A stretch of DNA of 64,000 nt from Leptoclinus maculatus (GCA_032191485.1 JAVDOI010000002.1:11027120-11091119), one strand, 5' to 3'; counted from the stretch's first letter, positions 24,478 to 37,391 are shown. Notes: generated from the sequence alone by a model not told the origin. Numbers and translations: made by a program.

Positions 24478-27400
24478 GCTGGGGCTGCCTTTCAGTTTCC
24501 TGTACAAAGACAAGCATGCAATAGAAGGTATGTTAGGCATGTAAGGGTGACAGTTGTCTCGGCATGGACAGGAGTGACAGTATTTTACTCATTACAAGTG
24601 ACTGAAATGTAAAAAGGCATTCAGGCTTGTTTGTTGAGCTGAATCCTTCATGTTTGAGCAAGCAGCCTTGGTCACTCCGTACCTCGGGCTATCAGCAGCA
24701 AATGACTTGTGCAGTGCCCCAGCTCTGGGTATGAAACATGTTTCTCACTGGTTGATTATTTACCACAAGTTCCATTACAGTCTGGACACTGTACAAATCC
24801 GTTGTGCTTAAAAGCTTTTCATATGAACTAATGTCTGCATTATGACCACATGTAATCATGCAGAAGATTAATAACAATGCTGGTGAAAGTATTTGAGCTA
24901 ATTGTCACTCCTAGTACAAATCATGAACACAGTTATAGAATTTACAAAAGACAAATTTAAATGAATTTCATAATTCAACACACCATAAACTGAGCATTGT
25001 AATATACAATGTCAATACAACATTTTGCAAATATTTTCTATGATAACAATGATGGAAAAGTCTGAAGGCTGTCCGTCTTATTGACAGACTGGAACCCTTG
25101 GTGCGCATCTGTGACCGCTACCGGTCATGAAGGTATGACAAAACTGCCCAAGCTTAATTCATTATGATATGTTGCCGTTCATAATATTTATGGTTTTGGG
25201 GAAATGGCTTTTGAGGGAGGCCATGAAGTGTTTATATAATCGGACGTTTATCCACAAGTCCTAAGAAAGTATGCGTCGGTTAATTAAGCAAAACCTCGAC
25301 CTCTATTTTGGTCCTCATGAGGGTAAATTATTATCCTCCAACCACCTCTAACAGCTTTCACCTTCAAATGTTTCCTCAAATGTCAAACTTGAACCACCTT
25401 CTTTTCAGTATCACATCAACACCAAAGTCAGGACACTGTTAACACTTTGTTATACTGTACTTCAGTAATCTGACAAAGGCTCACTATCAAGGTTATGTTG
25501 ACTCACTCACTGATCAATATGTTATTTTTAAGCCATGTCCTTCCTAGCAAGAAGTCGATCAGACTTTTATCTAGAGTTTTATTGCTTAATTGAGTCAGCT
25601 GAGAACATGTAGCTGATGTTTATCTCGGTTTATAAATGGCTTCGAACGTCTAAAACTTGCAACAGTGCTAAGTCATTCAAACACGGTGTTCCTGTCAGTC
25701 AGATCAATGTCGATCCACATACAATTTTACTGTAGTTTAAAATGGGTTCCTGTTAACAAAAATACTCGGACTGAAAAATTCAAAGATTGTAAAAATAGTC
25801 ACCTTCATGCAGGAGCAAAACTGCAAATAAAAGTTTTAAAAGGTTGGTAAAACAAAAAAAAGCAGACAGAATTAAACTACACATTTATCGGTAACACTTT
25901 CTATGACAACCATGTCTACTTAAACTTGTAATGCCTTCTAATATGCTTATAGCGCTGTATAATTGTAGTTATTAGCACTAAAAAATGTTATTATAGAAAG
26001 TCATAGAAAGTGTGACCAATATATCTGTTGCATTGACTGTTAATGCCTCAATAGGAGGGAAATAGAGGAAAATGCAAGTTACCAAGTCAACATGCACTCA
26101 TAAGTCGTTGAAGTCTTCATAAGTCTCACAGGTTTCACCCAGTTAATTTCCACACAGCAACCACTGAGTCCACGGAGGAGGACGAGAACAGCTTACAGGG
26201 TCACTGGGGCCCACCTGCACACCCTCTTTGCATTAGTTACAATGAGCAGGGGAAATTACCAAGAGTAGCTAATGTTGTTATGGTACAGTGGATAGTGGTT
26301 CCAATATTATTCTGTTTCTATATACAGTGTAAGACACTATGTGAGTACGTTGTGAGCTACTGACTCTGACTCTGCAGGCTGTGTTGGACTAACAAGCTTG
26401 AGTCTGAATTATGATTCCTGCAGATTTACTGGATGTTTTCTTTCATATTTATTTTATACCTCTCACTGTATGTCCAGGAATTGTTTTGGTTTATATTTTG
26501 TTAGGCTATATGAGGGCAATGCTCATACAGATTCCAATAACTACAGTTGATGTACTCAAACATGTTGATGTTTCCACATAGTTAACAAGAATTCACAAAC
26601 ATATCAAGCTGAGATATTTAAAAAGTAAGATAGTCACTTGTTTCCTTGCTATAGTGTATTTAATGATGTATCATTGTTTCATGACAATACTTAATAATTG
26701 CTGTTATATTCGTTTGTCAATGAGTTAATGTTTAATTATTGCAACTTGTGGTTAATTATTTTCCTTCTGACTGCCTTGACCCTGTTAATATCTTAGACTA
26801 TTATTCTGTGGAGTTTTGTACCTACTCCAATACATTTGTAATTATTTTCTTAACTTAAAAGCTTCTTTTCAATTAGTCTCGTAAAATCCACAATGTTTAC
26901 CTCCATGAGAGTTTGTAAAAACACAAAGTAAATTTGGTTTTCTCCTCTACATAGACACTTGAAATCTTTTATTTATGTCATAATTGTCATTTATTACTTT
27001 AAATAAATCTTAAGAAAAAAAAAACATAGTATGTTTAAATATTCAACTTACTTTCAAAGTAGAAATTGGAGTTTCGTCAGGTGTCTCGTAAGCCCATCAG
27101 TTCTGCCGAGCATTAAACGATGTGTTGCCACAGTGGAAGTAACCTCAGAGTGTTGGGGGAACGGCCTGGTCCTCAAGCAAAGTCCCATTTTGTTCTGATA
27201 TCACAGCAATCCCTTCCCTCTGAACCCTATTGGACAATCTGGAAGAATTTATGACCTATGGAATATTTTAAAAGGTCACTAACAAACCACCAAATGCCCT
27301 CTGTTTGCTTCTGGATGAGGAAATAGAAATTGCGTAATTTAAACGGTCTGCCACAAAACGATAAAGGCAGAGAAATATTGATAGTATATAGATCATTTTG

Positions 27401-28671
27401 CAGCTATGTATATTTGTGTCATTTCTCTTTGGATTTCCATGATTCATTAGACAGAAAGTTAACCTTTGCTCCATATGGTGGAGAAGCTGTCTTTGTCTCA
27501 GTTGTTCTCAATTTGGTTGTGATAAGACAAGAGCTATCACAATTGAGCCGCAAGGACACTTAACTTTTAAACCACTTTTATTGCAGTCATAAGAGCATCC
27601 AAAGCTGTCACAAAGAGGTCAACTACATCAAAACAACCTTGTTGTGTTTTAAAAAATAGAACATGACCCCCCCCCCCCTACACTGTGAAACCTGCCTTGT
27701 TCATCACGTATTGGTTGTTTAAGATGATGTGTGAAGACAGATAAGAGAAATTCCTCTGAGAGATAACCTGGAAAGAATAGTTCATCAGTCTGTCATTTAC
27801 AGGCAACTATAAAACGAATGAGTGAAAACAGTTTCACTTCCTTTACTGCAGTACATAATTGTTTATACCCATAAACTGTAAAAAGTACAGGACAGAAAAG
27901 TGATTCATTAATTTATACCTAGCCCCATTTTTAGGCCTCTGCTCGAAAAAAGTTTACCCATACTCAAAGGGACTTATCTCTCTAACTACAAGGTCTATTT
28001 GAATAATTTCAATTGTATAATGACACTAAAATGTGTGAGATGTGTTAATATGTGTACATATCAGTGTATATGTTACTGGTTAATGCTGAATGAACATAAC
28101 ACACAGCTCACATTGAAAATGTTCAGGTTCGCCTGAAAATAATGCAATTTGTATTTATTTGAAATGATGCAGATACACCCAAATCACCCCTCACAAGTCA
28201 TAGCACAACAGGTCAGGAGTCTCTCAAAAATAAATGGCTTTGATAAAGTGAAGCAGGCCAGCGGTATTGATGTTTTTGTACAGGTCAGCCGGCGTCAATT
28301 CTGATTTTGGAAGCAGCACTTTCAGCTGTTTTATTGTAATTTTATATACTATATAACTATATATTTCACTTCTTTTATCATTAATAGTGTTCAATCTATC
28401 TAATAAAGCAGTTTGGCATCATTTTGAGAGCCTGGGCCCAATATAAACCTGTAAAACAGGGGTTTTCCTCGTCTGATTTCCATATTTACAGACTTCATTT
28501 GAACCTTACAGAGCCTTCTGATTGGCGGATTTTCGCATGTGACACATCGTTAGATGCAGAAGCGACCAGGGATTGTAATGATATGTTCTTTAAGTTGATT
28601 GAAAGAATTTTAAGCCAATAAAAATCGAAAACTGTGGCGCGCGCCCCCAAGGGTCAAAACCATTGGCCGAA

Positions 28672-28808
28672 ATGGCAGACAACCTATCCTTCATACTAGC
28701 ACGTAGAAACTCGTTTTTTTCACAGAACGAGAGGCAGAGAGCGGCAGCACATACTGATAGGATTACTTTTGGACTCATGGCGATTTTCTTCGGAGAAATC
28801 ATCAAAAG
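28672..28808 (+). other. Possible first coding exon, unidentified
   Basis: ATG at 28672 opens 45 codons (begins MADNLSFILARRNSFFSQNE) ending at a donor-like AAAAG|GTACGA in phase 2. An inverted CCAAT (CATTGGCC) and a GCGCGCGCC run lie just upstream, giving a promoter-like look. I do not recognise the peptide and found no second exon before the receptor gene at 30.3 kb. It could be a gene whose other exons I missed, or a remnant of an inserted sequence. Confidence 0.2.
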
Positions 28809-29219
28809 GTACGAAGCGTTTCATTTTTTTGCTGTTTGGTTGTGTGTTGCTCTGTGGCTGATGGATTGATAACTTTTTAATGGTTTGAAGGAGAGGAATT
28901 TTGAAGCTTTCGCCGGACTCGGGGTGGAATCAGCATGTGGTCTGATATGTGCTTTGTCTGTGAAGGTGCCGTAGTTTTTGGTTGGTATCGGTAACGGAGA
29001 ACATAGCTCGCCGTGTCCTGGCGAAAAATAGGTGAAATGATGGTGAAATTTTGGTAGTACTTGTAGTACTTTGTGTATATATATGTTTTTGAGTGAGTAA
29101 AATAGCATACATTGGCCATTTTATCAGAATTTCTTCGTTACGTAGGTTTTTGATCTATCATGAAATATCATTTCATGCGTTCTCAGAAGTGATTTGTACT
29201 ACACCTGTGTACTCTGTCG

Positions 29220-29257
29220 CCCCCCCCCCCCCCCGTAGCCCCCCATTTGGGGGGCCC
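29220..29257. repeat. Poly-C tract with adjacent GC hairpin
   Basis: A run of about 15 C (29220-29234) is followed by an inverted repeat of six C and six G with a four-base ATTT loop (29239-29254). The G-rich strand could fold into unusual structures. Confidence 0.8.
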
Positions 29258-29330
29258 TCGGTATAAAGAGGTTTTAATGCATGTGTCCTGCACCATGTGA
29301 CGCACAACATCCAACATTTAAAGAGATCCC

Positions 29331-29354
29331 GTGTGTGTGTGTGTGTGTGTGTGT
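29331..29354. repeat. (GT)n microsatellite
   Basis: Twelve uninterrupted GT units. Confidence 0.9.
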
Positions 29355-30228
29355 ATAGTCTGGAAATTGTTTTTGGTTTATTTATGCCTGCTTCGGATTT
29401 GAAATTCGAAATGATCATCTTTTTTTTTTACCTTTTTTAAACTGCTCTTACCCCACATGCATGATATTTTTTTCCAACACAAACGTATAAACTATAAATC
29501 TGACTTTTAACAAAGTACGAAGCTGCCATCAACACAAAAAATAACACAGCCGCCGATACAATTTAAAAATGTATAATCATTCAACATATTACTATAACAG
29601 GTCAAGGTTGTAAAAAGGAATGAAAAAACAAACTACACACACAACTACAGCTGAAAAATGTAAGACTACAAACTACTACTAATGAAATTAGAATTTATTA
29701 GAGAATAACACTTGAGCAAATGTCACTCGTCTATTTTATAGACATGTTAAATCTATGTAATTGCAGATGACAACCCCATCACTTATACAAAAGTAAATAT
29801 GATGACAGTGCAATCTAACATGAATGGAAATTCTAATTACTTCTATACAATGTAATGAGCTTGTGGGCCTTATTGTCAAAACAAATTAATAATAAAAAAA
29901 CAGACAAAAACCTGAATACGTCATCCAGCTGTCAAAACAAATGTATGGATAATGGCTGTCCTGCATCCATGACTGGGAAACATTCATATTGACCCAGGTC
30001 TCCATTGTTGGTGGCCTCCGGTGATTCCAGCCACAGTCCCATTATAATATAGCATGACAAGCTATAATGCCAATTATCAGTGTCTGCTGGCAGGTAAAGT
30101 GAGACAGTGGGATTATTGCACTTGTGTTCTGACTGTTTACACAGGATCACTGAGGGATGCGCTGGACAGGCATGGTATTCTCCCTATTGTCTTGTGCTGT
30201 GTCTGTCGTTAAACGTCACAGTCGGGCC

Positions 30229-30236
30229 TATTTAAG
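30229..30236 (+). promoter_or_regulatory. TATA-like element, receptor copy A
   Basis: TATTTAAG lies 90 bases before the ATG of receptor copy A and is preserved in copy B. Position fits a core promoter for a short 5' UTR, but it is only sequence-based. Confidence 0.3.
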
Positions 30237-30325
30237 TGCAATGTTAGGCTGAAACCTGAAGGGATGGAACACAGCTGTAAGTCAATCTGCAGTTATCAAC
30301 CACACGCAAAGTCTAATAGCCAGAA

Positions 30326-33300
30326 ATGTTGAGATTTCTTACCTACAGCCTGTGGAAGGCAGTCTTCTTACTGACTTTACTAACAGTAGGTAAGTGTAAT
30401 ATATATTTCACAAAACAATGTTTAGAGAGGCAGTAGAATGGCAGAAGTATTTAACAAATCTTTTATCTCTAATTTCAGGTGGTGGACATGCCAGCTGCAC
30501 AAGTCGCCGATGTCTGGCTGAAATATTGATTAAGAAAGAATATCTATCTCAGCCACAAAGTGAAAACTGCACCCACAAGATTTACGTGCCGCGCATTGAG
30601 TACCAGACTCTGTCAGTTGTAAGTATTGTTTCATACATTTTCTACTGAGAATTCCTATTTGTTTCTCCTTTTAGATCTCTCATAATTTGATAAGAACAAA
30701 TCACTAAAATTACTATTATTGTTGTTAGTATTCCTAAGTCTTGTTAATGTTAACATGTTGAAGATGTTTTGAGAATTTCTTTTGATCAGGTAATACATTT
30801 TGCAAAATGTTGAGACAATGACCGATTCATTTCCACCAGCAATCCAATGGATTGCTGCTTAACCACATTTGTTATCTTTTTATTAACAGGACACAAAGAC
30901 TCTCCACGTAATAAGTCGTCTGCTAGCCATACTTGTAAGCTCCTAGATACTAACAAATGGACAAAAAGAAACAGAGAATATGTTTCCGTCACAATAATTT
31001 TGATTTGAAACCACAGGTGTGGACAGATCCTGAGTTGGGATGGAACAGGTCAGTTTACGAATATGATCAAGTGACCCTGCCAGTGGATAAAATCTGGACC
31101 CCAGAACTCCATGTCACAAATGGGTAAGTTACATAACATAATCCAACTATCATCGCACATTCAATTCATGGACTTCTTGATATTCAACTCACACACCTGT
31201 TGTTTCTCACCTGTGTAGAATAAAAACAACTATGTCTCACAACTCCCGTGATCTGCTGGTAGACTATAATGGCACAGTGGAGCACAGTGTGATCATACAT
31301 GCAGAGGTGAACTGTGAAGTCAACCTGTTCAACTATCCCTTCGCTAGTGATTCATGTCCTGTTGCGATCCAAAGCTGGTCCACCCAAGGTGAGCTCAGCA
31401 ATTAACTAATACAAATATACAGTATTGTATCAAAGTTTTAGAGCAGATTGGGTGTTAAGTCATAATGTGTTAACTGGCTTAATTTCATAATTGTACACAT
31501 CTGTGTTAATTCTTAAGAAGATATTGATTCATTTTCTTTTGGTCATGAATGGTTGTGGTGGTTTGGTTATCTTTTTTTTTTGTAATGCTTTTTAGATGAT
31601 ATTCCAATTATTAGGGCATTGCCATAATAAAGTGTTGTGCAGTGTCAAATGAGGCTACATTAGTTGCTGCTAACTTAAAACACCAGAATCTCTGACCATA
31701 CTTTGCAGGGCATGTTGCATTGTGGGTAATGTAGGCACCATGTTTGGATGTAAAAGATGATTTAGGTTTTATTTATTTATTTATTTTTAAACTGCCCGAC
31801 ATGAGTCTGTCAATGTTCTGGGAGTGCAATGCTCTGTCAGTGGAGTGCTCTTTTAAAGAAGCCATTTCTTTCAGGATGTGGTACATATCTGGTATTCGGT
31901 CAAATAATTATGGTTGCTGGGTCCCATGGAGATTGGACAACTAGCAATGTGAACCTCAAGAATGTCAGAATTGACCGCAATTACATCATGGTAAGTTTGT
32001 GAGCATGTGCAATAGTCATTTATACTTTAAATAGGTAATGATTCACCAAATTCTTGCAATAGTGGTATTAACCTAACGGTATTTAACTTTACAAAAACAG
32101 CAATTGACCTGTTTGATTGTGACATATCTAGCTTGGGTTGGAACTAAACTAGTAATCAATGAATCAAAAATGAATCTTCAAGTATTTTGACATCAATAAT
32201 CGTCAAACTTTCCCTGATTCCAGCTTCTCAGATGTGAGGATTTGTTGCGTTTCTTTGTCATCTGTGATAGTAGATGTAATATACTTGAGTTTTAGACTGT
32301 TGGCAGGACAAATTAAGTCATTTGAACATCTATGAGAACCAGTGGCGGGCCGTGCATTTTATACCCAGGCCTTCACTGCTGTCATGCAGCTGAAATGCCA
32401 CCTTATAACCACATGATGGCGCCACAGCTATTATTCGTTTCTAAGGCTGTAACTATGTACGTATTCGTATTAAACCGTTCGGCACAAGGCTTACAATACG
32501 TTTGAATAACGTTAGAGCATTTGGAAAATGCAGAAGCTTAAATTCAGGAAAATATAATGTTTTCTGTGCTCATGTAGGACAGTGGTTCTCAGCTGGTCTG
32601 GCTGTGGGACCCACCATCATCCCTTAATGACAAGCCGCGGCCCATTCATCTCTTTAAGGAGACCATCTTATGATTTTACTTTCACAACCCAAACGTTAAA
32701 CGTACTGCTCTGCGATCTTTTTCCTCGTCTCAGCCCCGTGTCACGGTGTGTGGTACTCGAGTCAGGAAGCTTGTCAGAATGCCCATATTTGATTGGCTGA
32801 GCTGCAATCGTGATGTGATTCACAACGCCGACTAAGTTGTTAAGTTTCGTTTCACGATAGTCACGTGCTCGCCCACTGACCAATCGCTGCACTAATAGTG
32901 ACGTTGTTGTGGGCCGGCTAGTATGGGGATAGCGGGCTCTGACACGTCAAAGAATACGCCCAACATGTCAAACTAAAGATCTGATTGGTTGAACACTATG
33001 ACAATCAACAATATCGTCCCCATTCACTTAAACTGCACATGGAGGCAACTTGTGAGGCTGCAGGCCTGGGGCCTCTCTTCTTACCTAGAGACACAGAGAT
33101 GAAATCTGATTGGATAAAAGCTCTACTTAAAACAAGCTGCACTGGAAGCAGAGCAACTGAGGAAGACAGTAGTTTTTTGTTTTTTTTTGTGATTCTGTTT
33201 AGGCCAGCAGAGAAGGCTTTGCAGGCCCTGACAACCCGCCACTGATGAGAACTTATAATGGACATTTTTCACTATTTTCTGCCATTTTGTGAGAAAAAAC

Positions 33301-34333
33301 TACTAATTGATTAATTGAGAATAATATGCTTGAGACACTGGCAGAAAATAAAGTATTCACCATTTTCCCGAATCACATACTTGTATTTAAGCCAGGAGTT
33401 CTAAAAACAATAAAAAGCAGTTTCTATATTGTACCATGAAACTCTGCCATACTCCTCAGGTTGATTTGAGCCTTAAATCTACCAACCCCTTCATAACGCT
33501 ACTGCTGCCCAGTATTCTGATCGTCATAGCCGATGTGGTCAGCTTCGCTCTGCCGCTGGGAGGTGGTGAACGCAACAGTTTTAAGGTCACGCTGGTGCTG
33601 AGCTTCACCATGTTCCTCATCATCCTCAACAATCAGCTCCCTGGAGACGGCGAGTGCAGCCCCATCATCCGTCAGTCAGCTCGCACGCAGCCGCAAACAC
33701 TCACAAACCAAATACATGAACGGCATCGCAGTTTGAGTCACTAACTGTCTCGTCTGTGCCGCAGGAATCCACTTCTGTGTTTGTCTGGTCCTCTTGGTGG
33801 TGAGCATGTTGTTGTCCATGCTGCTGACACGGTTGTCCACAGATGGCAGCCTCCTTTTCAGCTGCTGCTGCGAAGGGTCAGTCTCGGAAAACACAGGAAA
33901 CAAGGACCTGAAGGAGGATGATGGTGAGGAAGACTCGACTGTTAAACAACAACTGCATGTATTGAGTCTACCCTGCAAAACTTGTTGATTTTGAGAAGGG
34001 TATTTTGATGCTCACATCTTGATTTTAAACAAAAAAACAACAACTTGTATGACCTGTTCTGATTCATTCCCTACAGAAGCCAAAGCTGACATGAGTGCCA
34101 TTCAGCTGAATGGCTTAGAAGCCGACAGTCAAATGCTCAGAAAGGTGGTCAACTTCCTGGAAGCTCTGGATGCCAAGACACTGGAAAGTAACAGATATCT
34201 GATGTTTGCCAACAAACTGGACAGGACCATTTTCTGGCTCTACTTCAGTTTTGGCGGTGTATACTTTATTGCCATGATTTGTGTGATGGTAAAATATAAA
34301 TGTACAGTTGACCACTTTGATTTCTGGAACTAA
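30326..34333 (+). CDS. Cys-loop ligand-gated cation channel (5-HT3/ZACN-like), copy A
   Basis: Nine exons: 30326-30389, 30479-30618, 30890-30934, 31017-31123, 31219-31388, 31875-31990, 33460-33670, 33765-33923, 34077-34333. All have GT-AG junctions and join in phase to 422 residues. There is a signal peptide (about 1-26), loop A IWTPEL, and a Cys loop of exactly 13 residues between C151 and C165, with loop B Trp172 just after. M1 is near 223-245, M2 252-274, M3 286-306 and M4 388-411. The M2 entry GGGER puts Glu at -1', typical of cation-selective members, and Leu is at 9'. The M3-M4 loop is short with a CCC cluster (318-320). Sequence lies between HTR3 and ZACN; human ZACN is on 17q25.1, which favours ZACN by synteny, but the ligand cannot be read. 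Poly(A) signal at 34521-34526. Confidence 0.9.
32340..33244. mobile_element. Non-autonomous hAT-type transposon in intron 6, copy A
   Basis: A 905-base element starts CAGTGGCGGG and ends CCCGCCACTG (inverted termini), flanked on both sides by the 8-base direct repeat ATGAGAAC (32332-32339 and 33245-33252). Eight-base target duplications and CAGTG termini are diagnostic of the hAT superfamily. No transposase frame is present. The same insertion sits at 40348-41252, so it predates the duplication. Confidence 0.92.
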
Positions 34334-34520
34334 TCACTATAAAAACAGCTAAACTGAGCTGTTCAGATTTCAACATGCTAATCTCAGCACACGTTTATTA
34401 CATTTGTTTAACCTTGTATTCTTTATATTATGTCAAATACTGTGGTTCCCATTTGTACTCGTAGTTAATCTGTAGATGTCTGATAAAGACGTGTGTGGGC
34501 ATATTTCTGAAAATCAAACA

Positions 34521-34526
34521 AATAAA
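34521..34526 (+). terminator. Poly(A) signal, receptor copy A
   Basis: AATAAA 188 bases after the stop codon; conserved in copy B at 42529-42534. Confidence 0.6.
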
Positions 34527-35701
34527 TGAATTACTCCTTCACTCCTGATATCATTTTGAGTCACATGAGTTATGGAAGTGTTAGTGGTTCAACAAGCTCG
34601 CGATTCGTCATGTATTGTGCTTTTTGTGTTACGATTTCAGTTTGATTTGTTTTGCGCATAAAGGGAATAAAAACATCCCTTTCCAATGTGTTTGAATTAC
34701 AAAATACATAAATCAATTGATTGATTAATGGTAATGAATGAGATTTCTATATTATATGAAGCATAAAACTGATTTTATACATATCTATTCTTTTACACAC
34801 ATATATACATTTTATTTAAAACTGGAACATCTGGACACATGACAAAGCCATGTTCCTTCAGCCCTCAACATGTCAGATTTTATTCGTGAAGATTTTCTGA
34901 TATTGAATAACACCCTCTGCTTATATTATAGTATGTCTGTAAAAATACAGAAAATATATTAAATGTAAGGAAAAGACGGATGAAGCTGCGTGGCCTCTGG
35001 TAAACACGGATGCGCTGTCGTTGCCACCTAGTGGTGAAATAATTCACTGCAGACAGGTGACCTGCTGCACCTCATTACTTTAGACTTGGACCTGATAAAA
35101 ACAGTTGAGTTTAATAATTCACAACTCTGTTTATGTCCACCATTAAACAAAGGCTGTTGGAGGACAGCTAATGAGAGGTGAATATATTCTATTGGTTTTA
35201 ATAACATTAATGTTCACACTTCCAGACAGAAATGATGGTCATGAGTTTATTCTTGTATTTACCCATTTATGTTTTTGTAAAACAATTTCAGAGATGTCCA
35301 GGGTAAAACGCCAGTGTTTGTGTAAACTCACAACCAAGTGGCACTTGGTTGTAAACTTTACCAACTTCTCCCTGCCATATCCCAATATCATTTATCACAA
35401 TATTTGATAAAGTTTGATTAAAACAACAAAGCAGCAGTAAGACCCCCGCCCCTAGTTTAAATAGTAGGCACAATAAGGTAACACATCTATCTCTATATAT
35501 TTTATTGTCCCCCAAAGCCCTTTTCACACAGTACACAGTACATTCAGAGATGCTGAGACATCAAAAGTTACAAAAGTGTAATGTAAAAAATAATGCTTTC
35601 ATTTTTCTAAAGACAAAACTGCCCTAACATTACCTCCTTAACTGCTATTTTAAAATAAATTAAAGCCTGTTTTGTGGTAAACTCAGTTTATCAGTGAAGG
35701 T

Positions 35702-37068
35702 TGTAGCGTGAACGGATCCCGCCCCGGGGGAAAGCAGGACAGGCGTGCGCACCTAACGCGGTGGTTACTCCTTAGGGTTGTTCTTCCCGGGTGAGTTAGT
35801 CTCCTCACGGGGGTATCAGAACAATGCCATAGGTCTTTTATCTCACCCCGTAGCTGAATCGTTAGGATTTTCGGAATTAATTGTCTTTCTGAAAGTCTTG
35901 TATGGCTACGCCCTAGGCGCTCTCAGTAGGATGTAACCCTAACACCCAGTATGAATAGTTATGTAGATCGTCTATACTTTACTATTGCCTATTATGAAAG
36001 GTCTCACCGTATATGACAAACACTGCAAAGTCTTCACCCAGGGTACTCACCTTTAATTAAGCTCCTCTGGTAGAGTGGGTCGTCACCTCAGTATCACACG
36101 GGTAGAGGACAGGGAAGAGGGTCAAATGGTTCTAAAAAACCAGAGTCTTTAGTTTGGGTCCAGTCACTTACAAATGGTAAGGCTGTAGTTTTATTAAAGG
36201 TTTTCCAAAGCAATCACATAAAACAATTTAAATTCAATGAAACACTCTCAGTTCTGTTAAAACAAATGCTGACAATCCCTGCTTGTTTTCAGGGTCTCAC
36301 TCAGCTCTCGCTGTGTGTTTTCCATTTTTTCTCATGCTGTCTTCTCTCCTATCTCTGAATGGGACAGCAGAAGGGTGTTCTACTCCCGCTCAGGGGGCAA
36401 GACCCCTAAGGGTCTATTAAAGGAAGTCTCTCCCTTTAAACCGGGGTTTCTACTTTTTAAGAAAGAAGTCTGTCCCGTCTCTAAAGATGGGTAAAAAAGA
36501 TCGAAAGATAAGAACCCTTCTGTTTGTTTTATACTACTCTGATTCTAGTACCTCCCTTAATCACAAATACGTCACACATACAGGAAGCATCTTGTACCAG
36601 AGTTAACAACAGAATGGAACTGGTTGTAACTGGTTGGTCCTGGTAGAACCAAAGCACTATTCAAGGCTAAAGTGACCATGTTACATAAAGCGTCTACGCA
36701 GTTCATATGTTTCTATCACCTCTATCATGAAATAAAACATTCTATGTTGAATCACATCTAATATGAAATAAAACAGTTTATGTTAAATCACACTTATCAT
36801 GAGATAAAACAGTTTATGTTAAATCACACTTATCATGAGATAAAACAGTTTATGTTAAATCACACTTATCATGAGATAAAACAGTTTATATTTTATGATG
36901 GTTATGGTGGCTATATGTTGTGATGGTTATAAAGACAAACAAGCTATATGTTGTGATGGTTATAAAGACAAACAAGCTATATGTTGTGATGGTTATAAAA
37001 AGTGAACAAAATATATGTTTGTGATGGTTATACTTTTATGCTTTCATATTTTCTACGATCCTTCAACA
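35702..37068 (-). mobile_element. Solo LTR of a retrovirus-like element
   Basis: This 1,367-base block begins TGTAGCG, ends TTCAACA (TG...CA) and is flanked by the 4-base duplication AGGT (35698-35701 and 37069-37072). Unit B at about 43,730 has the intact empty site, so the boundaries are direct. Signals fit an LTR on the minus strand: TATAAAA (complement 36527-36533), AATAAA about 335 bases downstream (complement 36190-36195), and two tandem arrays in the U3-like part. One array has about five 36-base copies (36722-36890), the other three 33-base copies (36911-37020). No gag, pol or env frame is present. A 4-base duplication suits endogenous retroviruses, but the family is not identified. 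Confidence 0.85.
36722..37020. repeat. Two tandem repeat arrays inside the solo LTR
   Basis: About five copies of a 36-base unit containing CATGAGATAAAACAGTTTAT are followed by three copies of a 33-base unit containing ATGTTGTGATGGTTATAAA. They lie in the part that would be U3, where such arrays often act as enhancers. There are no unique spacers, so this is not a CRISPR array. Confidence 0.85.
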
Positions 37069-37391
37069 AGGTTTACATTTCACAATAACCTTACATCAGT
37101 AGAAAGTAGTCTACCTGTGCTCTGAACTGATGCACTGCCAAAACTACTGTATGCAATTTATTCTCAACAGCAACTATTGTTTTTTTTATTCGCATTAATA
37201 GAAAGTCTGGAAATTATTCCTGAATTAATCAGTCAATGATTTAAGAGGGAAAAAAAACCAAACATACAAAACCAGTTGTATCAAAAACTTGATTGAAATA
37301 ACAAAAACACTTTCACCCTCAGAAAAGACCAACAGGTATAAAGTAGATATAACGTGTCCATCACACTGCAGACGGTTCGTCCTCTTCAACT

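Larger units (their letters stand above)
24500..30177. other. Intergenic interval upstream of kcnj16
   Basis: I see no exon chain here. The kcnj16 promoter and any 5' UTR exon should lie near the left end. Notable content is a poly-C run at 27667-27678, a first-exon-like segment at 28672-28808, a C-tract with hairpin at 29220-29257, and a GT tract at 29331-29354. The rest is AT-rich without visible structure. Confidence 0.6.

Noticed and set aside
24478..24540. Upstream in-frame ATG extending kcnj16 by 21 residues
   Set aside because: A strong acceptor (TTTGTACAG) places the exon start at 24499, downstream of that ATG, so the extension is intronic.
36722..37020. Regular 33- and 36-base direct repeats suggesting a CRISPR-like array
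   Set aside because: The units are contiguous without variable spacers, lie inside an LTR, and the genome is a vertebrate.
35702..37068. Reading the unit A-specific block as a deletion in unit B
   Set aside because: TG...CA ends, a 4-base flanking duplication and an exact empty site in unit B all favour insertion of an LTR.
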